Assembly: GCA_013360985.1 (NCBI GenBank)
Contig: JABWAM010000109.1
Coordinates: forward strand, 1-7,816
Length of the DNA: 7,816 nt
Direction: 5' to 3'
Origin: Verrucomicrobiia bacterium
GTDB taxonomy: Bacteria; Verrucomicrobiota; Verrucomicrobiia; JABWAM01
In this document: positions 1 through 6,813 of the stretch, in pieces
Layout of the letters: every line of letters begins with the position of its first letter
Numbering within the stretch: the first letter of the stretch is position 1
Notes under the pieces: generated by a model
Database searches by the model: none
What the model saw: the letters and a program-made list of their open reading frames with translations, nothing else
Told to the model about the DNA's origin: nothing
Program-made: the position numbers and the translations under genes

Positions 1-93
1 ATGAAACGGCGCGGGGTTGTCCACTCCGCGTTTGGAGCCGCCGGGAGCAGGCTGGATTTTCCAGCGGCATCGCCCCATGCTGATGCCAACCTT
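1..93. other. Leader region before tRNA-Leu, no supported gene
   Basis: I find no gene here that I can support. The + frame beginning at base 1 stays open, but it runs straight through the tRNA gene and is the upstream extension of the thiH frame, so the ATG at base 1 is not credible as its start. A + frame ending in TGA at 81-83 could be the tail of a gene outside the window, but 26 codons are too few to judge. A perfect 6-bp stem with a 3-base loop lies at 51-65 (GCTGGA/TCCAGC). It has no T tract after it, so it is not a convincing terminator. A promoter for the tRNA is expected here, but I cannot point to clear -35 and -10 boxes. Confidence 0.4.
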
Positions 94-175
94 GGGCGAG
101 TGGCGAAATCGGCAGACGCGCCGGATTTAGGTTCCGGTCCCGCAAGGGGTGCAGGTTCAAGTCCTGCCTCGCCCA
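94..175 (+). tRNA. tRNA-Leu, anticodon UAG
   Basis: This is a complete class II tRNA that reads CUN (mainly CUA) leucine codons. The acceptor stem pairs 94-100 (GGGCGAG) with 168-174 (CTCGCCC), followed by discriminator A at 175. The D stem pairs 103-105 with 117-119, and the D loop contains the usual GG (111-112). The anticodon stem pairs 121-125 with 133-137, and the loop TTTAGGT puts the anticodon TAG at 128-130. The long variable arm typical of Leu/Ser tRNAs is a CCC/GGG stem with a GCAA loop (139-148). The T arm is GCAGG-TTCAAGT-CCTGC (151-167). Bases 176-178 read CCG, so CCA is not encoded and must be added after transcription. The thiH frame is open across the whole tRNA, which explains why a gene caller could wrongly extend thiH upstream. 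Confidence 0.97.
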
Positions 176-189
176 CCGCGCCGGCGCGG
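176..189. repeat. 14-bp perfect GC palindrome between tRNA-Leu and thiH
   Basis: The sequence CCGCGCCGGCGCGG is its own reverse complement. It starts directly after the tRNA discriminator base and ends one base before the thiH Shine-Dalgarno. No T run follows, so it is not a classical intrinsic terminator. It could slow polymerase, help tRNA 3'-end processing, or modulate access to the ribosome binding site. Those roles are inferences; only the symmetry is seen. Confidence 0.5.
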
Positions 190-190
190 C

Positions 191-196
191 GGGAGG
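191..196 (+). promoter_or_regulatory. Ribosome binding site that sets the thiH start
   Basis: GGGAGG lies five bases before a TTG codon at 202-204 in the thiH frame. The first in-frame alternative, GTG at 238, has no comparable purine motif ahead of it. This site is the main reason for choosing the TTG start. Confidence 0.65.
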
Positions 197-201
197 ACCA
201 G

Positions 202-1368
202 TTGCATTTCGGCGCAAGGGCGGCGAAATTGACGCACGTGAACCGCTGCCTCGCGCTTTTTGAATCCTTGCTGGCCGCATGTTCGGACCTCGAACTCGAG
301 GGGCGCGCGCGCGAGGCGCGCCGCCTGACCCGCCAGCATTTTGGCGCGACGATGCGTTTTTTCGCGCCGCTTTATCTCTCCAACGAATGCATCAATTCCT
401 GCCGCTACTGCGGCTTTTCCCGCGAGAACCCCATCCTGCGGACGACGCTGACGCCCGACCAGGTGGAGGCTGAAGCGCGCCATCTCCTCGAGAAAGGCTT
501 TCGCGCCCTCCTCCTCGTCGCCGGCGAACATCCTCGCCACGTCGGTCTGTCGTATCTCCTCGAATGCGTGGGGCGTCTTCGCGCCCTCCGCGTCCCCTCG
601 ATTCACCTCGAAATCGGCCCCTTGGAAACGGCGGATTATCGACAACTCGTCGAGGCCGGCGCGGAAGGGCTGGTTGTCTATCAGGAAACCTACAACCGCG
701 CCGTGTACGCGGCGATGCATCTCGCCGGGCCGAAGAAAGATTACGACTGGCGTCTCGCCAGCCCGTCGCGCGGCTGCGAAGCGGGTTTCCGCCGCGTCGG
801 CCTCGGCGCGCTGCTCGGACTCGCCGACTGGCGCGAGGAAGCCTTAGCGCTCGCGCGACATCTCGACGCGCTTCTCAAGACGTTTTGGAAAGTCTTCTTC
901 ACGGTCTCCCTGCCCCGCCTTCGCCCGGCCGCAGGCGAGTTCGCGCCTTTGGCGCGCGTCACCGACCGCGACCTCACGCAGATCGCCCTCGCCCTGCGCC
1001 TCGTGTTTCCCCAAGTGGGAATCGTCCTTTCCACGCGGGAGTCCCCCGCCCTCCGCGACGGCCTGGCCGGCATCGGCGTCACGATGATGAGCGCCGGATC
1101 GCACACCGAACCCGGAGGGTACACGGGCGCGGGACGCGACGATCTCCACCGCACCGAGAAAGGGCGACGCGTCGAACTCGCGCCGGCGGCCCTTCCCTCC
1201 GACGGAGGACGCGCCACGGAACAGTTTGCCATCGCCGACCGTCGCTCCGTCGAGGAGGTGGCGGCGCGCATCCGCAGGCTCGGGCTCGAACCGGTATGGA
1301 AAGATTGGGATCCCGCCCTGACGCCCGACGCCGCGGCGCGGCCGCCTATCCGCGACGCGCGCGATTGA
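202..1368 (+). CDS. thiH: 2-iminoacetate synthase (tyrosine lyase) ThiH, radical SAM
   Basis: ThiH cleaves tyrosine by a radical SAM mechanism to dehydroglycine (2-iminoacetate) and p-cresol, supplying the C2-N3 unit of the thiamin thiazole ring; it works in the cytoplasm with ThiG. From the TTG at 202 the product has 388 residues, close to the usual 370-380. The iron-sulfur motif CINSCRYC places cysteines at 63, 67 and 70. Family hallmarks follow in order: LLLVAGEHPRHVG (103-115), VVYQETYNRAVY (158-169), HLAGPKKDYDWRL (173-185), GLGALLGLADWR (200-211), SVSLPRLRP-like VSLPRLRP (235-242), LSTRESP (276-282), SAGSHTEPGGY (297-307) and EPVWKDWD (363-370). Two oddities are visible. The N-terminus before the LTRQHFG motif is about 30 residues shorter than I recall for E. 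coli ThiH. A segment of about 20 extra residues (roughly 311-336) separates GGY from EQF. Other thi genes are absent from the window. GTG at 238 (376 residues) is the alternative start. Confidence 0.92.
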   Translation: MHFGARAAKLTHVNRCLALFESLLAACSDLELEGRAREARRLTRQHFGATMRFFAPLYLSNECINSCRYCGFSRENPILRTTLTPDQVEAEARHLLEKGFRALLLVAGEHPRHVGLSYLLECVGRLRALRVPSIHLEIGPLETADYRQLVEAGAEGLVVYQETYNRAVYAAMHLAGPKKDYDWRLASPSRGCEAGFRRVGLGALLGLADWREEALALARHLDALLKTFWKVFFTVSLPRLRPAAGEFAPLARVTDRDLTQIALALRLVFPQVGIVLSTRESPALRDGLAGIGVTMMSAGSHTEPGGYTGAGRDDLHRTEKGRRVELAPAALPSDGGRATEQFAIADRRSVEEVAARIRRLGLEPVWKDWDPALTPDAAARPPIRDARD

Positions 1369-3085
1369 CGATCGCGACGCGCGTACCGCTTTCGCCCACC
1401 TCGACGAGGCGGTCCGGCGCGATCTCCAGTTCCCGGGCCCATACGCAGAGAGCCGACCGTTCGCAAATCAGAAAGACCTGCCGCGGAGAGCGCCACGCCG
1501 AACGCAAGGCCGCCCGATCGAGAAAGGTTTCCGCGCCGATCCCAAAGTGACGCGTTGCAAATTCGCCTGCGGGCGTCGCGTTGACCCAGTGCGCGGGGCG
1601 ATCGAGGTAAAAAAACAGACTGGCGGCGAGATGCGGTTCGCCGTCGCAGACCACCATGGCCTCGGGTTCCGCGGCGCGGCGGATGGCCGACGCCGCGCCG
1701 GCGAGCGAATAATATTCCCCTTTCAGGGCGAGCCCTCGCGCCGCAAGCGCGAGGAGCGCCAGCATGAGGAGCGCGACCGCTCGCGCCGCCAGCGCGGCGC
1801 GCTTTCGCCAGGCCAGCCAGACCGAGACCGCGCCGCCAAGCAGAAGCAGGATGCCCGCCGCCTTCATCAGCGGCACGAACTCCTTCCAGCCGCCGAAGGA
1901 GGATCCGTGCAGGGCGTTCCAGAGCGTGTCGCGATCCGCCACGGGATCGACTTCCATCGTGGCGCCGGCCATCAGGGCGTCAATGTGCCCCCAAAGAACG
2001 ACGCCGATCAACCCGGCGAAAGTCATCGAAATGCAGGGAATCACCCAGTAGCGACGCGGCACGGCTTCCTCGCGCGCCCAGGGGCGCGCGAGAGCCACGG
2101 CGACCGCGCTCCAACACGTCATGGTGTAATAGTCCTGGCGCGCGGAGAACGCCACGCTGACCGCGGTCACGGCGATCCAGGCCCAGAGAAGACGGAAGGC
2201 GTCTCGTCCCGGCGCCTCGCGCGCCTCGGGACGCCGCCACGCCCAAACGACCGCGGGTACGAAGAGAACCCAGGGGAGAAAGTAAAGCAGGTGTTGTCCC
2301 CAGAAAATGAGCGAGGGGACCGCCCGGCTGTCCGGAGGATAACGGGTATTGAGGAGATGTCCGACCTGTTCGTTCACAAAGTTTTCGTGGAGGAAGCCGG
2401 GAAATCCGGTCTCCATCGCCAAGTACCACGGGGCGATGGCGGCGCCGCCCAGAAGAACGCGAGGCCATGTCCAAAATCGCCGCCAGACTCCCGCGAACTT
2501 TTCCGAAAAGATCGCCGCGCCCCCGAGAGCCAGGGCGGGATAGAGAAAGCCGTGAGCCCCTTTGACCAGGACGCCCAGGATCATGAAGACCCAGGCGGCG
2601 CGCAACCACGCGCGCTCTCGCGCCGGATCGCGCAACGCGCTCAGCAGACACCAGAAGGAAAGGGTGACGCAGACGCCGAGGAACGGTTCGGGCATGATGA
2701 GACGCCCAAAAATGAAGAAACCGAACGAAGTCGCCAACAGCAAGGCCGCATATCCACCGAGTCGCCACGAAGCGACACGGCGGCCCAGCAGAACGGTCGC
2801 GCCGACCCACGCGAGGCAGGCGAGGGCGTTCGGAAGGCGCGCGGCGAAAACGTTGACGCCCAGCGCCTTGTACGAAAGCATGATGGCCCAGTACACCAGC
2901 GGAGGCTTCTGAAGCCGCGGAACGCCATTGTTCGTCGGGAGGAGCCAGTCCCCGCGCGCCAACATCTCTTTTGCGGCGCCCGCGTACTGCCCCTCCGTCT
3001 CGTCGAAAATGACCGGCGAGACGCTCGATCCGAGGTACAAAGCGGCGATGCACGCCGCGAGGATCAGCCAAGCCGTCTTTTTCAA
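1346..3085 (-). CDS. ArnT/PMT-like family 39 glycosyltransferase, polytopic membrane protein
   Basis: This belongs to the dolichyl/undecaprenyl-phosphate-mannose transferase superfamily (PMT_2, ArnT-like; GT-C fold). Members move a sugar from a polyprenyl-phosphate donor to lipid A, protein or another envelope acceptor on the periplasmic side. The 579-residue product starts with a lysine pair and a first membrane helix (5-22). The diagnostic first periplasmic loop follows: D28-E29 in FDETEGQYAGAAKEML, then GDWLLPTNNG and RLQKPPLVYW (57-66). Further family features are RLIMPEPFL (128-136) and VKGAHGFLYP (174-183). Many hydrophobic helices extend to about residue 450, then a soluble C-terminal domain of about 130 residues. 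The TTG start abuts the TGA of the barrel gene with no gap and no good ribosome binding site, which points to translational coupling. The 3' end overlaps that of thiH. Acceptor and sugar cannot be told from the sequence, and I do not claim it is ArnT itself. Confidence 0.85.
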   Translation of the reverse strand: MKKTAWLILAACIAALYLGSSVSPVIFDETEGQYAGAAKEMLARGDWLLPTNNGVPRLQKPPLVYWAIMLSYKALGVNVFAARLPNALACLAWVGATVLLGRRVASWRLGGYAALLLATSFGFFIFGRLIMPEPFLGVCVTLSFWCLLSALRDPARERAWLRAAWVFMILGVLVKGAHGFLYPALALGGAAIFSEKFAGVWRRFWTWPRVLLGGAAIAPWYLAMETGFPGFLHENFVNEQVGHLLNTRYPPDSRAVPSLIFWGQHLLYFLPWVLFVPAVVWAWRRPEAREAPGRDAFRLLWAWIAVTAVSVAFSARQDYYTMTCWSAVAVALARPWAREEAVPRRYWVIPCISMTFAGLIGVVLWGHIDALMAGATMEVDPVADRDTLWNALHGSSFGGWKEFVPLMKAAGILLLLGGAVSVWLAWRKRAALAARAVALLMLALLALAARGLALKGEYYSLAGAASAIRRAAEPEAMVVCDGEPHLAASLFFYLDRPAHWVNATPAGEFATRHFGIGAETFLDRAALRSAWRSPRQVFLICERSALCVWARELEIAPDRLVEVGESGTRVAIVNRARRG

Positions 3086-3997
3086 TCAGAAACCGGCCGT
3101 CATCGAAATCCCGCCGTAGGGCGCGGGATCTCCGCGAAAACTCACGTTGCGCGCCCAGGCGTCGAAGGTGCGCCACACCATGTATCCGCCTTCCAAGGTC
3201 ACCTCCATCGAGGGAAGCGGTTTCCAAGACGCGCCGAGGCCCGCGCGAACTTCCGAATAATCCACGACCACCCCGTTCATTCCGGGGCGGTTGTGCGTAT
3301 CGCCGAAATCGTCCGCCAAGCGGTAGGAGCCCCCCTTGAGCGCGAGCCCGGCGTGGAGCGTCAGGTTTTCGCTGGCCGCCCATTCCACGCGCGGCCGCGG
3401 GAGAATCGCGTTGAGCGTCCAGCGGTCCTCAAACTGCCACCGGATGCCCGCGCCCGGCATCACGGGATACTCGCGGCGCGGATCCACGCTGATCCCGAAG
3501 ACAATCTGGAGATCCTTGTCGTAGAGGTAGGAGGCGCCGATCGTCGCGGGAACGTTCACGTCGTCGAACGTGATGTCATGAAAATCGCTGTAAACCCCGG
3601 GCTGCACCTCGAAGCGCACCAGCCATTCGCTCGCCAACTGAAAGTCCACTCCCATCACCGCCGCGGCAGACTGCAGGGTGTTGGGCAGCGGCGAGTTGTC
3701 GGGCGTGCCGAACGAGTAGCGGTCCCCGTTCGCGCCCAGGCGGAGGATGGCGCCTTCGCTGATAAACCGCGAAGCCACCGCTTGAAACGAGTTCGCGACT
3801 TCCGTAAAATGCCCGAACTTCACGTCGCCGGCCTTGGTCTGGCTGCCCGCGACGTAGGCGTGGTCGGTATTGACCTCCCAAGAAACTTCTTCGGCGAACT
3901 TCTTCTTCTTCTCCGCGGCAAACGCGGATGCGGCCAAGAAAGTTCCGGCGCTCGCGCACAGCACGACAAGGGTAAGCTGTCGGAAGTTGAAGCTCAC
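3086..3997 (-). CDS. DUF6268-like outer-membrane beta-barrel protein
   Basis: This is a probable outer-membrane barrel of 303 residues, precursor form. Residues 1-27 form a Sec signal peptide: R6, a hydrophobic core LTLVVLCASAGTFLAASA, and an AFA cleavage site. A lysine-rich stretch (30-33) follows. The rest alternates short amphipathic strands and turns and contains GAGIRWQFEDRWTLNAILPRPRVEW (182-206) and GLALKGGSYRLADDFGD (217-233), a pattern I recall from DUF6268 proteins. It ends in YGGISMTAGF with a terminal Phe, the expected signal for the BAM insertion machinery. The GTG start has no Shine-Dalgarno directly ahead. The strong one at 4034-4040 serves an upstream 11-codon ORF whose TGA overlaps this GTG. 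One more C in the 8-base C tract at 4008-4015 would instead join that ATG in frame to this gene. Function beyond a barrel is unknown; the DUF6268 label rests on memory of the family pattern. Confidence 0.75.
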   Translation of the reverse strand: MSFNFRQLTLVVLCASAGTFLAASAFAAEKKKKFAEEVSWEVNTDHAYVAGSQTKAGDVKFGHFTEVANSFQAVASRFISEGAILRLGANGDRYSFGTPDNSPLPNTLQSAAAVMGVDFQLASEWLVRFEVQPGVYSDFHDITFDDVNVPATIGASYLYDKDLQIVFGISVDPRREYPVMPGAGIRWQFEDRWTLNAILPRPRVEWAASENLTLHAGLALKGGSYRLADDFGDTHNRPGMNGVVVDYSEVRAGLGASWKPLPSMEVTLEGGYMVWRTFDAWARNVSFRGDPAPYGGISMTAGF

Positions 3998-4029
3998 GGG
4001 GAAGCGTGGGGGGGGTGAATCGACAGCAT
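3994..4029 (-). CDS. 11-codon leader ORF overlapping the barrel gene start
   Basis: ATG at 4029-4027 opens an 11-residue frame (MLSIHPPHASP) that ends in a TGA at 3996-3994, overlapping the GTG of the barrel gene (GTGA arrangement). It follows the best ribosome binding site in the window at a normal five-base spacing and contains an 8-base C tract read as Pro-Pro. Two readings are possible. It may be a real leader peptide that feeds ribosomes to the barrel start by termination-reinitiation. Or it may be the true start of the barrel gene with one C missing through sequencing error or slippage. The sequence cannot decide between them. Confidence 0.45.
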   Translation of the reverse strand: MLSIHPPHASP

Positions 4030-4033
4030 CCTA

Positions 4034-4040
4034 CCCTCCT
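4034..4040 (-). promoter_or_regulatory. Strong Shine-Dalgarno ahead of leader ORF/barrel gene
   Basis: On the - strand the bases read AGGAGGG, a near-perfect anti-16S match, followed by TAGG and then ATG at 4029. It lies 36 bases before the barrel GTG, too far to act on that codon directly. Confidence 0.7.
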
Positions 4041-4141
4041 CACCTTGAACGTGGCAACATCAGATCTGGCCTCCAACTCCCCGCGTAAGACGGTCGAGAG
4101 CCCATCCGCCGCATCCGGTTCTCCCATCGCGGCAGACTCCG
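4041..4141 (-). other. Intergenic region between DUF4838 gene and barrel gene
   Basis: About 100 bases lie between the TAG of the DUF4838 gene and the ribosome binding site of the next unit. I see no hairpin followed by a T run, so there is no clear intrinsic terminator. I also see no convincing pair of -35 and -10 boxes. Whether the barrel and glycosyltransferase genes are read from their own promoter here or by read-through is open. Confidence 0.35.
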
Positions 4142-6802
4142 CTACGGCGCCGCCGTTGCCGCGCGCGGCACGAGCAGATCCGAGGGGTCGACGGCCACGC
4201 AAGGCGGGACGCCGTCCAGTCCGACGCGCGAGATCTGATCCGTTCCGATCCACAGTTTCCATACGGCGTCCGATCTTTCGGTAGGAACCGGGATGATCCA
4301 TTCGGAATCGCGCGTTGCGCGCTCTTCGTGGATGACTTGGCCGCCGCGCGCGGAGAGCGTAAAGTCCACCGGCGCGTTCTTGAAGCGCCGGAGTTGGAGC
4401 GCGAAGCGCGTCGTTCCTTTGGGCACGTAGAAGTAGAGCGTCGTCGGAGACGGCGCGCGCCGCGCGCCCTTCGCTCTCGCGGGCGGACGGATTTCGAGCG
4501 GAGAGATGTTTTGATGATTCTTAAGATCCGCGAACATGGACCTCGAAGGCGGTCCGACCACGCGAAAAATTACGGATTTTTCGCGCGCGCCGCTGGCGAC
4601 ATCGAACTGGTAGAGCCCCTCGCGTGGAGCGACGAAACGGATCGGACGCGCGGCGTTCTCGGAGGTCACGGAGTGAAAGGCGAGAAAATCTCGGTCGCGT
4701 CCCTCGCTTCCGAGAGACCAGACGATGATCCTGCCGAGCCGTTCTCCGCGGGCGGACTCGAGGAGATCCTCGCCCTCGCCGCGCGCCTCTTTCGGAGTCC
4801 GGATGGAAGCGGGCGCCTCGATCTCGCGCGGTTTTTCGAGGGACATCGTCAACTCTTCATTCGCCTTCAGGCGCATGAGATAGCTCGTTTTTCCGAGGAG
4901 AAATTCGGGGGAAGCCGAGGTCGCGGATGGAGCGGCGCGTTCACGGGCGCGCGGAGGCATGAGATCCATGGAAACCGGCGCGCCGCCCACCTCCACGAGC
5001 GCGCCGCCGACCGCCTTGCGGTAGAAGTCCAGATCCCGCGCGCGGAGGTTCTCCGCTTCCGCCGGCGTGAAGGGAGGGTGCGGACGCGTCATGCGATAGG
5101 CCTTTGGCGAGATGGCCACGAGATAGGCGTCCTTCCCGCGATACAAGAGTTGGTTCCCCTCTTCACACCACGGTTCGAGGCGCCGCTGGGTTTCCTCTTC
5201 GCTCAACTTCATGCGGCGGCATTCCTCGGCGATCTTCGCGGTCTGTTCCTGGAGGTGAAACCCATGAAGGTAGAGCGTGAGGAGATCCACTCGACGCCTC
5301 ACCGCGGGGTCCGCGGCGAGGCGCGCCGCGTCCGCGAGGTCTTGGAACGCGAGCCCCATCACGCGGGCAGAGGCCGGTTGTCCGCTCTCCCATCGCTCGA
5401 AATACCGCCGCATGGGAACGGCCGCCGTCCCCCAGCAGTTCGTGTAAAAATCGTCGGACACTTCCTCCCGCGGGAGATCGGGCATCCAGAGAAAACGCGC
5501 GGCGGCCCAAAAACGCGCGCCGCAAGAGCCCCAGAAGTGATTCATCTCGGCCTCGACTCCCTCAAGGCCTTGGGCGCGCCATCGCTTGAGGGTCTGCGAG
5601 AGATCGGCGATCGCGGGCCCCTCGTAGTCGGGGCGCGCGCCGCCCCATTGGCCGATGCTGTAGTATTCGCGCACGATGAGATGGCGGACGAACTTCGGCC
5701 ACTGGAGTTGCATCTCCAGCGGATGCGTGTTCCAGGTGTAAGCAGTTGCCATCGAGACGATAACGTTTGGGTCGGCTTCCCGCCCTGCGCTCGGCGCCGG
5801 CGAGACGCGGCCGTAGGCCATGAACCCGACGAGCGTGCGCGGGAATTCTCCGCGGATGGCTTCGGCGACCTGATTGGCGAGGAGAAGCGCGCAGTCGGTG
5901 TAGCTGCCGACCGCACGGCATCTCTCGCAGCGGCAAAGGTTGCCGGTGTTGTCGTTCGGGCTGACCGAGAGCAGAAGGGGAGGATCGGGATCGCGTTCCC
6001 GGCGCCCCCGCAGGATGGAGAGCGCCCCTTCAGTGAATCTCTTCACCACCTCGGGATGCGTGGTGCACGGTTGGAGTCCGTTCTGCTTGTTGCCAGGGGA
6101 TTTGCCGTCGGCGCTGACCCACGCGAAGTACTCCGGATGCTCCTTGAAGAGGGACTCTGGGACGAAGTTGGCGTAGGCATGATGGATTCCGGTCTTGCCG
6201 TAGGCGGACCCCAAGCGGTTTCGACGCGACCATTCCTCGAAGAGCGCGCGCGACGCGCCGCCCTGCGAGGCGCCGCAGTTCAGCCGTCGCACACGGAAGG
6301 CGGGGCCTTCCACCCGATCCGCCCGCACCTCAATCTCCGACTTTTTCGGGATCACCTCCCAGTCGCGGCCGAGGAAGAACCAGCGGCAGCCAAGATCGTG
6401 GAGCAGGGTGTAGACCCCGTGGCTCACGCCTGCGGCATCCTTGCCGAGTACGAGCAATCGCTTCGCCGAACTGAGCAAAAGGAAGCTCTCAGAGGCGGCA
6501 TTCGCGAGACGGGCCGCAGGCCCCTCCTCTCCGGTCGCACGCGCCCATTCGCTTGCCAGACCGACGACGACCGCCGGTTCGCGCTGCGGCGCGTCGGCGA
6601 TCTCGGGCGCCCGCCCGCTCATGATTCCCAGCACGCGACGGAGATCGCGCGCCGCGTCTTCCGCCGGCGCTCCGGAACCGGGGAGCAGAATGACCGACGC
6701 GGGAGGAGCGCCGTCGCGCGCGAGGAAGAACGCTTCGCTGGCGGCGACGAATGGCGCGCCCGCAAGCGCGAAGAGGAGGGCAAGAAAGATTTGGAAGACC
6801 AT
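4142..6802 (-). CDS. Secreted DUF4838 protein with alpha-glucuronidase-like N-terminal domain
   Basis: An 886-residue exported protein, probably acting on or binding carbohydrate outside the cytoplasm. Residues 1-21 are a signal peptide (MVFQIFLALLFALAGAPFVAA). About 25-150 resemble the GH67 N-terminal domain (cofactor-free Rossmann-like fold), ending in GVSHGVYTLLHDLGCRWFFLG (125-145). About 155-430 match the DUF4838 pattern, including HPEYFAW (222-228), the hallmark SPNDNTGNLCRCERC with cysteines 290, 292 and 295, and REYYSIGQWG (378-387). E419 in EAEMNHFWG is an acidic residue worth noting, but no catalytic role is established. An alpha-helical region follows (about 440-600), then a beta-rich C-terminal region (about 630-886) whose last 95 residues resemble the end of the upstream frame. 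The ATG at 6802 is chosen because the signal peptide starts there; only a weak GAAG precedes it. The upstream stop is 11 bases away, so the two are likely one operon. No substrate can be assigned. Confidence 0.85.
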   Translation of the reverse strand: MVFQIFLALLFALAGAPFVAASEAFFLARDGAPPASVILLPGSGAPAEDAARDLRRVLGIMSGRAPEIADAPQREPAVVVGLASEWARATGEEGPAARLANAASESFLLLSSAKRLLVLGKDAAGVSHGVYTLLHDLGCRWFFLGRDWEVIPKKSEIEVRADRVEGPAFRVRRLNCGASQGGASRALFEEWSRRNRLGSAYGKTGIHHAYANFVPESLFKEHPEYFAWVSADGKSPGNKQNGLQPCTTHPEVVKRFTEGALSILRGRRERDPDPPLLLSVSPNDNTGNLCRCERCRAVGSYTDCALLLANQVAEAIRGEFPRTLVGFMAYGRVSPAPSAGREADPNVIVSMATAYTWNTHPLEMQLQWPKFVRHLIVREYYSIGQWGGARPDYEGPAIADLSQTLKRWRAQGLEGVEAEMNHFWGSCGARFWAAARFLWMPDLPREEVSDDFYTNCWGTAAVPMRRYFERWESGQPASARVMGLAFQDLADAARLAADPAVRRRVDLLTLYLHGFHLQEQTAKIAEECRRMKLSEEETQRRLEPWCEEGNQLLYRGKDAYLVAISPKAYRMTRPHPPFTPAEAENLRARDLDFYRKAVGGALVEVGGAPVSMDLMPPRARERAAPSATSASPEFLLGKTSYLMRLKANEELTMSLEKPREIEAPASIRTPKEARGEGEDLLESARGERLGRIIVWSLGSEGRDRDFLAFHSVTSENAARPIRFVAPREGLYQFDVASGAREKSVIFRVVGPPSRSMFADLKNHQNISPLEIRPPARAKGARRAPSPTTLYFYVPKGTTRFALQLRRFKNAPVDFTLSARGGQVIHEERATRDSEWIIPVPTERSDAVWKLWIGTDQISRVGLDGVPPCVAVDPSDLLVPRAATAAP

Positions 6803-6813
6803 GCGAAAAGGCT

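Noticed and set aside
1..201. Extension of thiH to the ATG at base 1 (455 residues)
   Set aside because: The extension runs through a complete tRNA-Leu gene and adds no ThiH-like sequence. A good ribosome binding site precedes the TTG at 202.
1980..3383. A 467-codon - strand frame overlapping the glycosyltransferase and barrel genes
   Set aside because: It is an Arg/Gly-rich out-of-frame reading of two real genes, with no membrane helices or motifs.
1547..4018. An 823-codon open frame on the + strand opposite the glycosyltransferase and barrel genes
   Set aside because: The product is rich in Arg, Glu and Gly with no domain pattern, and it spans two well-supported genes on the other strand. 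It is a codon-bias shadow.
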